From contig JAQFWX010000129.1 in NCBI GenBank assembly GCA_027605045.1, positions 33,559 to 97,558 of the forward strand: a stretch of DNA of 64,000 bases, in the 5' to 3' direction. The notes below the pieces were generated by a model that had not been told where the DNA came from, did not search any database, and saw nothing but the letters and a program-made list of their open reading frames with translations. Positions 50,810-60,810 of the stretch are shown piece after piece. The translations under genes were made by a program, and so were the position numbers. This DNA is from Phallus indusiatus (Eukaryota; Basidiomycota; Agaricomycetes; Phallales; Phallaceae). The first letter of the stretch is position 1; each line of letters begins with the position of its first letter.

Positions 50810-51536
50810 TCAAGGTACAAGTATCTGTTCCACCCAGACATTATCTGCAATAAGACTCCAAGCGGTTCGCCTATTGGGATAGATACCGAGCTCAACAAAA
50901 TCTACGTGAACAGGGTCAAGTACAACAATGGCAAAATTTCTCAACGCCTCTTCCACATTCTTCTTGTCTTCTCCCTTGGCTTCGTGACGTTTTGGTAATT
51001 TCTGAGGCCACGAGTTGGCTTCATCGTAACTCTCCATTTGAGTGCCCGGAGGTGGGCGAACGAACGAAGCACGAAGGTAAGACGAGAGAGAATCGTATGT
51101 GTTCAAACGGTACTCTTCCCAATCATATTCTCGATTTCCAGCTAGCATCTCAGAGGGAAATGATTTTCGCCACGGGTGATTTGGGTGGGGAAGAAGATAC
51201 GTCTTTGCGGTAATTCGGAATTGAGTTTGGGAGTCTGGAAACCAAAAGGTCGCTTCGCTGGAATGGTTTGAATCCAGCTGAGACGCTTTGGGGCTTCGTA
51301 TATCTGTCGTGGTTATCAGAAGCTGTTTTGTAGGTGCGGTGGTCAAGATTTGGCGGTGGATTACTGAGCGTGATCGAGGTGATGGTGATCCATTTGCGTC
51401 TCCTTCTACGGTTGCTAATGTGTAGCCTAATTTTGATCACGTCAAATGATACGAATTACGTCGTGTTATACTTACTAGGTGCTTTGTTCGCACCCATATT
51501 TTCTGACATCAATCGCAGCCAACGTGGTGGAGGCAT
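50810..51536 (-). CDS. FMN-binding pyridoxamine 5'-phosphate oxidase-like protein
   Basis: Member of the Alr4036-type pyridoxamine-oxidase-like flavoprotein group; substrate unknown. Exon 1 encodes MPPPRWLRLMSENMGANKAPS, and a GTAAGT...TTAG intron (about 51472-51424) follows. The split fits YTLATVEGDANGSPSPRSRSVIHRQI, matching the family's LATV..DG.PR.R.V core strand. Downstream LLITTTDIRSPKASQL and ATFWFPDSQTQFRITAKTYLLP give the next strands of the split barrel that binds FMN. The C-terminal motif DFVELGIYPNRRTAWSL is the conserved family end, and the protein stops at VEQILVP (TGA at 50810-50812). At about 225 residues it has a normal length. It lies tail to tail with APC2. Confidence 0.85.
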
Positions 51537-51648
51537 AGTAGCAACAGGTAAGGGTAATCCCGGGTAAATGTGACGTCACATATTTTATCCATTCGGAAAG
51601 TTTATCTGATATATGTAAATACGATTCCAAAACACTTCAAGTGTTCAA

Positions 51649-53082
51649 CTAATTCTGAGCAGGGTGTATGGGCACTTTTCCCCACTTATCAATAATACCC
51701 ATGTTCCTGAAGAACGCGGGTATAGATGAGCCATCGCCCTATAATTTACGATTAAGTTTATATCAATGACTTTCCTGACAGTGAAGTAAAATGGTATCCT
51801 TACGAGAAGCTGCTGAGGAAATCCAAGGTCGAAAGGAACAATTGATTCCAGCGCATTTATATGCTCTGGAGTCAGCTTGATATCCAATGCTTCGATATTG
51901 GATAACAGATGTTCTACTTTCCTACCCCCAATGATAGGAAACACATATGGTGCTTTCTAGTAATAGAAAAACTCAATTACGCTCGTGAGCTTATTTTTAT
52001 TTTGGGTACTCACATGCATGACATATGCAATAGCCACTGCAGTGATGCTTTTTGCACCTACTTCGGTAGCTATCTCCTCGAGCTTCTTGGATACTTTACG
52101 TTCATCTTCATTCCTTTCCCAACTTGGGTTTAATACAGGTTCATTACGGCCATTTTCTCCAGTTTCCTTGCGGCGTTGCTCTTCTTTATCTGTGCGGAAA
52201 TGACCTTCTGCTAGAACACCGAATGGAGCGAGAGCAAGTCCTTCGGCTTGAGCCATTGGGATGATATCTCGTTCAAAGCTTCGTTCCAGTATGTTCCAGC
52301 GACCTTGATAAATGGAAAACGGAGTCTTCCCGTGAAACTTGGCCCATTGGTTAGCTCTCACGACTACCCAAGCAGGTGTGTCCTGTAAAGAAATACGTGT
52401 TTGATCGCATACATAAGAATGAACATCGATACATACAGAAATTCCCTGAGAACGGTTGTCAGTATTAATATTATGGTATCTAGCAAAGGGAAGTATCATA
52501 CCAAGTAAAGAACTTTGCCAGCGACGACGAGACTGTGCAAATTATTCATAATCTCTTCTACGGAATTATCCCAAGACCACCCTGGACAACACATCAAATC
52601 AGCGGATAACTGAAACGTCAAAAATACCTACAGTGCACGTATAATATGTCGATGTACGTGGTTTTAAGCCTTTTGAGACTTTGTTCGACTGCGAGATGAA
52701 GCGATTTATGTCCATTCCCAAAGTAGTTAACTTTGATTGGAATGGGAGGGTCACTTGGTCGGGAGGGAGAAGAATACTTGGTTGCGATCACCATCTGATC
52801 ACGTATTCCTCGTTTCTCCATCCATTCGCCAATAAATTGTTCCGAAGTTCCCTCTTGATACGAACAGCATGTGTCTATGAAATTGCCTCCTGCGTCATAA
52901 TAAGCATCGAGCAACTTGAAAGAAGACTCTTTATTCATTTCTCCCCTCCACGAGCTCCATTTCTCGCCAATGCTAGCTCCCCCCAATTGTATAGGGGAGA
53001 CATATATGCCGGCATTGGGTGATAAAACGCGATAGCGACCGAGTTTGGTGGGAGGATTGGGGGGTGGACCAAATAGAGACAT
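51649..53082 (-). CDS. Aryl-alcohol dehydrogenase-like aldo-keto reductase, copy A
   Basis: NADP-dependent aldo-keto reductase of the aryl-alcohol dehydrogenase (AAD) branch, likely reducing aromatic aldehydes such as those from lignin breakdown. [35 protein letters not shown] opens the barrel. Catalytic Asp and Tyr are in [20 protein letters not shown], Lys is in [13 protein letters not shown], and His is in [63 protein letters not shown] and the cofactor loop [19 protein letters not shown] follow. The intron splits in YVH-WW and YL-GIS fit the family and both copies. Two CC residues replace the more usual AN of FIDTAN. The last exon gives [32 protein letters not shown] at 51649-51651. The length is normal, near 370 residues. 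Confidence 0.9.
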
Positions 53083-54055
53083 GAGAGATTGTTGTTCCTA
53101 TGAACTTACTGTCATTAGCACGAGTAGGACATGTATTTATATGGCAGACGCGTTGTACATTTCACAAGCACCATGGAAAGCGCTGCCGTGTGTTCAATAA
53201 TGTCTTATAGCACGGCCGATTTTTTCCGTCCAATTATATCACAGAATCTTTGATACAGAAGCAAAGCCGAAGGACGCGCAAGCATTGTACGATATTGAAC
53301 TACATCCGGACGATAAATATCTTTGATCATAAAAGTCTTCTGGTCAAGCCGTGAGGGACACGCAAGTAAGTCGACATCATCCGACGAGTCGAGAACTGTG
53401 TGCTATATTTGCAAATTCAATGTGAGATTTTTACATTTGAATCAAAGTTATAAGATCACCTAACCGAAAATAGTGTGCCGATGGGGTGACGACTTAAACC
53501 TCAACTCACGTCTGTTGCCGTCGTTGCGCTAGTAGTAGGATCCAGCAATTGTCAATAAATTGCTCTCCAGCAGGGCTTATAAGCTGAAAACGCCTTTAAT
53601 TATCTTGATGAGTACCATAAAAAAGTACTAGACTAGTCCTTTACCGTTGACATTTAGGGCACAGGATACGTTGTCTTATCCGGCTTCACTAGCAGGGCCG
53701 CTAAACTCGCCTAAAAACAGTAGGTGGGACCTCTTGCGAGTATTGTTCTTCGGCACAAGTTCAGCAGGTGTAGGCGTCGGAAACTAGCTTCTGAGCTTCT
53801 TCAAAGTTCACCCTACATATACGGTATTTTTACCGAAGAAGCCAGGTCGAAAATATTCGCAAAGACTCGCTTAAAGTGCGCATGGGCCTATGTCTGTCAA
53901 ATATTTGTGTGATTTTTAAAGAACTGGGAAAGCATGAAGCGCACACAAATACGCTCAAGAACAGCAAAGACAGTGAGATGATGATGAGATCTTGGTAGTG
54001 CTAGTGAGAAGTCACGCGCACGGACATGGTCACGGTACTTGACGATGATGTAAGT
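53083..54055. other. Copy-A upstream segment with a decayed gene remnant
   Basis: Homologous to 56841-57790. The plus strand has coding-like pieces: RIFDTEAKPKDAQALYDIELHPDDKY near 53247-53320, and GTGYVVLSGFTSRAAKLA followed directly by a stop near 53659-53712. The later LFFGTSSAGVGV reading of unit B is out of frame with it here. I do not recognise the family. It also must contain the promoter of reductase copy A. Confidence 0.5.
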
Positions 54056-55392
54056 AATGATGAAATACTGTTCGGTTATTAATGACTGACTTCTTCAATA
54101 TCCAGCAAGGCGGATAATTAAATCCACCGTGCATTGTTTCTTCCCATCGTGTTTGCACCATAATTGACACAAGTTAAATTGGGACATTCAATCCGCTAAT
54201 GACAGCACTTTTTTCATGTCTGCTGAAAAAGGTGGATTCAAAATCAAATGAATATTGCGCAATCAGGTTAATATTTTTTAGTCCTTTCTCATATTATTAT
54301 CGAGATGGTAGAATGACCTCTATGCTTTACCTATAGACCGGGAACTCGAAACTTTCAGATTTGAGTCTGCTGGTGAGTCGTGACGAATTGTGGAAGTGAG
54401 TCATGCAGCATTTTAGTAATAAACCCCTTATTTCTGACCTTTGGTAGAATTGGACTTCCCGGTCAAGACGCAATTCTAACTTATACGGCGGACATATCTC
54501 CACCAGTAAGATAGTTTCTGTTGGAAATTAGAAGCTAATTGAAATTTCCTTTTAGTTGAGCTTTTACCCAGATTACTGGTGATACCAACTTTTCCAAGCT
54601 CAACCAGTGAATAACTTGAAGAAATAGGGTCAGAGTTGAGAGACGAGCAAATAAATCCAATTATTGGCAATCATAACTATGTAGTACCATTTCTTGAAAT
54701 ATATAGCTCATGCCCATTTTTCATGCTTTTCGCGTCGACAATTTAAGTTCGGCTTTATCCCCGTCCTGTCAATTAAATAGCAGAGATGCTGGTTGAGTGA
54801 CTAAACACATCACTAAATTTCAGTAAGAGGACCACGATGTAGTTGGAATGCAGAGTTTCTCTTATTGAACCGTCACAATGTCAATGGAGATGTCTACGGC
54901 GTACGCGCCAATATACTTTAGCTTGTGCCAACCGCGTCGCGTCGTCCACAGCACACGGGTACTGACCTTTATACATTATTATAACACCCTTGCCACCAGT
55001 TTCAAAAGACTTCACATACTGAGCACAGATACAAAGACTATATATTCTCATAGAATTCACGCATGTTTACCCTCGAAGAGAGAATCTGAATTGCTCAACT
55101 ATTCCTTGACATGGAATTCAGCTGACTTTTGAAGGAGAATGCAAACATAAGCGTTCATCTGCATAGAATCATCTGTTACATTAATGGATGAAGTGACTTT
55201 TCCCACAGATCTCAATGTAATGTATGCGTATCAGATGACTGCTGTGCCACATAGTCCCGGAGTTTTCATTTCATCACTGCGACAAATTTAGTGTTTATTG
55301 CGAAACTTGCAACTGCATTACTATTATTGTACCTGTACATTCAAAAGGATGACGAAACACGACAATTCGTTTATATATGCCACGTCAATTTG
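54056..55392. other. Spacer between the two reductase units
   Basis: About 1.3 kb present once only. AT-rich, with no frame longer than about 85 residues and no recognisable gene. A weak plus-strand frame at 54878-55132 shows no domain. It separates the two duplicated units, so they are not directly head to tail. Confidence 0.5.
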
Positions 55393-55401
55393 AGTGTTCA
55401 A

Positions 55402-56840
55402 CTAATTCTGAGCAGGCTGTGTGGGCACCTTTCCCCACTTATCAATAATACCCATGTTCTTGAAGAACGCGGGCACAGACGAGCCATCGCCCTAGTTACA
55501 ATAAAATTGATATCAGTGACCTTTTCAGTAAAATGAAATGGAATTCTTACGAGAAGCTGCTGAGGAAATCCGAGGTCGAAAGGAACAATTGATTCTAGCG
55601 CATTTATATGCTCTGGGGTCAATTTGATATCCAATGCTTCGATATTGGATAGCAGATGTTCTACTTTCCTGCCCCCAATGATAGGAAATACATATGGTGC
55701 TTTCTAGAGTTTTCGGAAAAAAACCAATTACATATGCAAACTTAAATTTTAATTTCTTTGTACTCACATGCATGACATATGCAATAGCCACTGCAGTGAT
55801 GCTTTTTGCACCCACTTCGGTAGCTATCTCCTCCAGCTTCTTGGAAACTTTACGTTCATTTTCATCCCTTTCCCAGCCTGCTGATTTCAATATCGGTACA
55901 ATACGGCCATTTTCTCCAGTTTCCTTGCGGCGTTGCTCTTCTTCATCTGTACGGAAACGGCCTTCTGCTAGAACACCGAATGGAGCGAGAGCAAGTCCTT
56001 CGGCTTGAGCCATTGGGATGATATCTCGTTCAAAGCTTCGTTCCAGGATGTTCCAGCGACCTTGATAAATGGAAAACGGAGTCTTCCCGTGAAACTTGGC
56101 CCATTGGTTAGCTCTCACGACTACCCAAGCAGGTGTGTCCTGTAAAGAAATACGTGTTTGATCGCATACGTGAGTAAGAATGAGGGTCGATGCATACAGA
56201 AATTCCCTGGGAACGGTTTTCAGTTTCAATATCATGGTATTTCGAAAAAAGGAGTATCGTACCAAGTAAAGAACTTTGCCAGCGACGACGAGACTGTGCA
56301 AATTATTCATAATCTCTTCTACGGAATTATCCCAAGACCACCCTGGACAACACATTAAATCAACGAATAACTGAAACGTCAAAAATACCTACAATGCACG
56401 TATAATATGTCGATGTACGTGGTTTTAAGCCTTTTGAGACTTTGTTCGACTGCGAGATGAAGCGATTTATGTCCATTCCCAAAGTAGTTAACTTTGATTG
56501 GAATGGGAGGGTCACTTGGTCGGGAGGGAGAAGAATACTTGGTTGCGATCACCATCTGATCACGTATTCCTCGTTTCTCCATCCATTCGCCAATAAATTG
56601 TTCCGAAGTTCCCTCTTGATACGAACAGCATGTGTCTATGAAATTGCCTCCTGCGTCATAATAAGCATCGAGCAACTTGAAAGAAGACTCTTTATTCATT
56701 TCTCCCCTCCACGCGTTCCATTTCTCGCCAATGCTAGCTCCCCCAATTGTATAGGGGACATATATGCCGGCATTGGGTGATAAAACGCGATAGCGACCAA
56801 GTTTGGTGGGAGGATTGGGGGGTGAACCAAATAGAGACAT
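55402..56840 (-). CDS. Aryl-alcohol dehydrogenase-like aldo-keto reductase, copy B
   Basis: Paralogue of the reductase at 51649-53082, with the same intron positions. It shares the catalytic context ([33 protein letters not shown]) and the cofactor loop ([18 protein letters not shown]). The N-terminal strand differs: copy A reads [15 protein letters not shown], copy [15 protein letters not shown]. Two nearby small deletions compensate each other, so the frame is regained. Near the middle of the protein copy B reads [15 protein letters not shown], and copy A differs by several residues there. The end is [32 protein letters not shown] at 55402-55404. All exons remain open, so copy B could be active; the changed N-terminal strand might alter folding or substrate fit. 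Confidence 0.88.
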
Positions 56841-57790
56841 GAGAGATTGTTGTTCCTATGAAACTTACTGTCATTAGTCACGAGTATTTATACGGCAGAC
56901 GCGTTGTATATTTCACAAGTACAACGGAAAGCGTGGTTATGTGTTCAAGTTTATGTAACAGTGCCTTGCAACACGGCCGATTTTCTCGTCCAATTAAATG
57001 ACAGAATCTTTGATACAGAAACAAAGCCGAGGGACACGCAAGCACTGTACGATATTGAGCTACATCCAGACGAGAAATATGGTAATATCTTTGATTATAG
57101 AAGTCTTCTGATCAAGCCGTGAGGGATACGCAAGTAAGTCCGTGTCATCCGACGAGTCGAGCACTGGATGCTATATTGCAAATTCAATGTGAGATTTCAC
57201 ATTTGAATCAGAGTTAAAGATCACCTGATCGAAAATAGTGTGCCGACGGGGTGACGACTTAAAAACCCCAACGGCCTCAACGTCCGTTGCCGTCGTTTGC
57301 GCTAGTGGATCCAGCGATTGGAAATGAATTAATGAAGTGCTCTCCAGTAGGGCTTATAAGCAGAAAACGCTTTTAATGACCTCGATAAGTACCATAAAAA
57401 AGTACTAGTCCTTTAACGACGACATCCGAGGCACAGGCAGCATTGTCTTATACGGTATCACCGATGGCAGCGCCGCAAAACTCGCCTATAATCCTCCCAC
57501 CAAGCAACAAATCTTGTTCTTCGGCACAAGCTCAGCAGGTGTAGGCGTCGGAGACTAGCTTCTGAGCTTCTTTACCCCATAGTACATAGTACGGTATTTT
57601 TACCGAAGAAGCCAGGTTGAGAATATTCGCAAAGGCTCGGTTATCGTGTGCACGAGCCTATGTCTATGTTGTTTTAAGACCTTGGAAAGCGTACCCAAAC
57701 GCTCAAAAACAGTAAGATCTAGTGAGAAGAAGTGAGAATTCACATGCGTACAGACGTACATAGACACCGTGATATTTAGCGATGATGTAA
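56841..57790 (+). pseudogene. Copy-B upstream segment, remnant of an unrecognised gene
   Basis: Homologous to 53083-54055. Plus-strand coding-like pieces are better kept here: NDRIFDTETKPRDTQALYDIELHPDEKY (about 56990-57080) and, after a possible acceptor TACTAG at about 57408, SFNDDIRGTGSIVLYGITDG with a stop at about 57556-57558. The second piece contains the same LFFGTSSAGVGV end seen only as a fragment in unit A. I could not connect the pieces by introns to one protein or name the family. It also holds the promoter of reductase copy B. Confidence 0.45.
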
Positions 57791-58372
57791 GCCTATTTTA
57801 CAGTCGGCGCAAAAAATAAAATGACTTGAGCGTCTCGATCAAAGCTCACAATTATCCTGGACAAAGGGTAGCCGTATATCGGAAAACCCCAAAGGATTCC
57901 CTGCATGTTCTCGCGTTTATGTACGTATAATATGATATCGCAGACTCGGGTTTGGGGCGGCAAAGGCTTGTGACAAGGGGGCCCGTAACCAATCGATACA
58001 CGGACAATACACACCCTTTCAGCCCTTGTTCTTTCCAGATTTTTTGTTTCGCTGCAATCGTTTATATAAAGGCAGGTTTATTGTCGTGATTTTGACAACG
58101 ACTTTTCTTGTTTTCTTTCTACGACGGGTTGCCCAAGAGGTAATCAATATTGTTTATAATTATCGAGCCCGAGCTCGAGGATGGGAGTACATGAGATAAA
58201 ATACATGATTGAGAAGGCTACAAGAGGATCTAAAGACGATACATGATGGTATGTGTTGTACATGATTTGGGGTATTTTATTAACTAACAAGAGAGAAAGG
58301 TGAAGCAGGAAATGAGAAATAGACATAATGATAATGGTCCATGCATGGATGACAGCACGCGAGAGCGCAGCA
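57791..58372. other. Intergenic region without recognised gene
   Basis: About 580 bases between the duplicated segment and the stop of the next gene. AT-rich near the right side. The minus-strand frame at 57793-58014 has no domain support. No structure stands out. Confidence 0.45.
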
Positions 58373-60810
58373 TCAGGGCTTCTTTGCGCGCTTTTTTCGA
58401 GGCTTGAACATCTGCTTTTGAGGTTTTGACTCCGGAAGTTGAAGATGCGGTGGGTGATTCCGCCGGTTGTGGATCCTGGACAAATTATCCCCTCTTTGCA
58501 GCGTCTTCTCCTCCCAGCGCTTTCCATGTGCGGCGTAGTAAGCACAATGGTGCAAGTCCGAATCTTGCAGAAAACAAGTAGCGACTTCAAACCGCAACTT
58601 TTCCGGCAGACTGTTGAGAGCAATTTTCTCAGCCTCGGATATGTCCATTTTACTTTCAGCACACGCATGGACACGCATGTGCCTACCCAAGTTTTTCAAA
58701 GTATTAACTATTTTTTGGCCGCACCCGCCTGGCTTCGCTGGACCGTCATAAAGGCAGGTATAAATCGTGGTTTTTCTCTGCCTTCACGGACGTCTTCTTT
58801 TCGCCAGAGTTCCTTGGCGGGGGTCGCTTGTGGGCCGCGTCGTCTACGACGGCTAGTTGATACTTGGTTGGGAGCAGACGGAGAAGTTGGGGTCGGGTTA
58901 TAAAATTTAAAAGTCATGACAGGTTCAGCACTCGATGTTCCCCTTGTCGAGGGCACACAAGTACTGGGCATACTCGCATTTGCGGTATAACCTATCTTTG
59001 ACATTTGGTGGGCGGAGCTCGAGTGTTGACGGTTGTCGACACCCGAGTGCGTTGCGTCTGGGTACAATCATTAATATTAATATTAAGATTCTTGATTAAA
59101 TGGGCTCACTGTTTGCATACGCGTCAGTGTGCACCGCATCGTTAGGATACGATGCGCTCTGAGTCAATTGTCGTCTCAAGAACGGAGGAAAAGGGCCTGA
59201 TGCCGAGGTGTTTGGTGTAGTACCAAAGGCTGTACACAATCCATGAGGTCAGCCCGCGAATTTATGACAATATAAAGACTGACCATCAGCATTATCGATG
59301 TTTTTTGTATCGGAAGGTCCGTTCGTCCGGCCACTTAGGGGTGTCACATATGACAGCGAGTGTTGGTAGGCGTTATGGTCTCCCCTCGCTAAACTAAAGG
59401 TGAGCAAAACAAAGCACACGAGATGGAAACTAAGACTGACCGAGATATAAATTAGCATTCGACGAAATGTATTGACCCGCTTGATAGCCAATGGCTCGAT
59501 TAGGGTCAGTAAGATCAAGTCGAGCTGTAGGCATATATAGTGACTCGGAGGTCGGGGCATCTATCGATATCACGCTCAATTTTTAATGCGACGAAAGTAT
59601 TAATCAATTCGCACTTACGATGATTTCTCATAACATCAGGAGGTACATTGTTGTAATAATGAGGATGGGGAGGGACGGAATCGTGAGCAGATAACCTCTG
59701 TCTTTTGAGATTCAAGTTGGACGACGCGTAATACTGAGAGTCGTACTCTTCGTCCGAATAATGATGTCTTTTCCTGGAAGGGGACGAAATTTGTGCAACC
59801 GGCTCGGGTGCATGTGGTATAGAGGGATTAATCACGTCTGAGGGAAGTGTCAAAGGAGGGGAAATAAATTTTTATGAGCCTCACTGTTTAAGACGTTGGG
59901 ACCAAAAAGTGATGGGTCCAAATTTCTAATGAAGACCTCGTCATTCTCAGTTAATACGTCTAAACATATTTCATGCTTAATATACATATACGATGCCAAA
60001 GATATTTAAATATTGGCTTACTAAAGTTCTCAAAGGTGTCAGCAGTAACATTGCTGTTACTGTTGTTATGTGAAGCAATCGGAGGGAGGACATCTGGAGC
60101 AACGACACGTTAACAAATCAGACAACGCGAGTCAATAACATTTAAATATGAGCGTACTAGGTTGGTTCTGATGACTATCAATAGATAGTTTACGACGCTT
60201 ATGATTGGAAGACACGTCTTCCGACGCGTTTTCTGGATATTCAGACTCCTCATTTGTGCGTGTCCTTTTTTTCGAGGGAGGAGAAACCGCACGGTGTCCT
60301 ACGACCGCGACCGGTTCGGGTGAGGACACCACTGGGGGGTTTGCCGTCGCTAAAATGAACGTCAGAGAAAGTAAAGAAATATATGTATTCGACGTCCTTA
60401 CAGTTGAAGAAATCAGAGTCTAGAGGTACTAAGAGGTCTATGCTGGGGAAAAAGTCATAGTTGTCGTCGAGTTGTAGAGGAGTGGTGAATGGCGAAGTAG
60501 GTAGAGTGTGTGAAGAACTGCCACTTGGAATGGGGAACAAGTCCGGAGAAGACTCTAATGTCCTTGAGAGTGAGGGGAGGGGAGGTGTTTGTGAATAAGG
60601 GTAAACGCTTGAGGACAATGCGTTGTCGGAGTCCCACCGCAAGGAATTTGAGGAGGTCGATGGAGAGGGCTGTGGTTGTTTGGGGGATGCATGCGAGGCT
60701 TTTTGGAACAGCTGAGACTCGAAGTCAAAGTCCTCAAAACTAAGATTTCGGTAGGCTCCTAGGGGTAGGTCGAGACCAGACCAAGTAGTGTCCTCGTAAG
60801 AATAGGACAT
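58373..60810 (-). CDS. Ser/Pro-rich nuclear protein with a degenerate zinc-finger-like C-terminus
   Basis: Putative transcription regulator, family not recognised. The start MSYSYEDTTWSGLDLPLG at 60810 leads to a long acidic and Ser/Pro/Tyr-rich region that looks like an activation domain. Exons then give basic, Ser/Pro-rich motifs: PPSKKRTRTNEESEYPEN and SSPSRKRHHYSDEEYDSQYY with LKRQRLSAHDS, good nuclear-signal candidates. The C-terminal exons carry STSRRRRRGPQATPAKELWRKEDV. Spliced at about 58791-58742 this continues as PKPGGCGQKIVNTLKNLGRHMRVHACAE. The H-M-R-V-H pair with an upstream Cys resembles half of a C2H2 finger, but the first Cys is missing after splicing (unspliced reading would supply C-LYDGPAKPGG-C). 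The end is a basic KPRKKRAKKP, TGA at 58373-58375. About eight exons. No known DNA-binding fold was confirmed. Confidence 0.7.

Noticed and set aside
52681..53022. Plus-strand frames antisense to reductase copies (also 56442-56780)
   Set aside because: They mirror conserved reductase exons and are duplicated only because the gene is.
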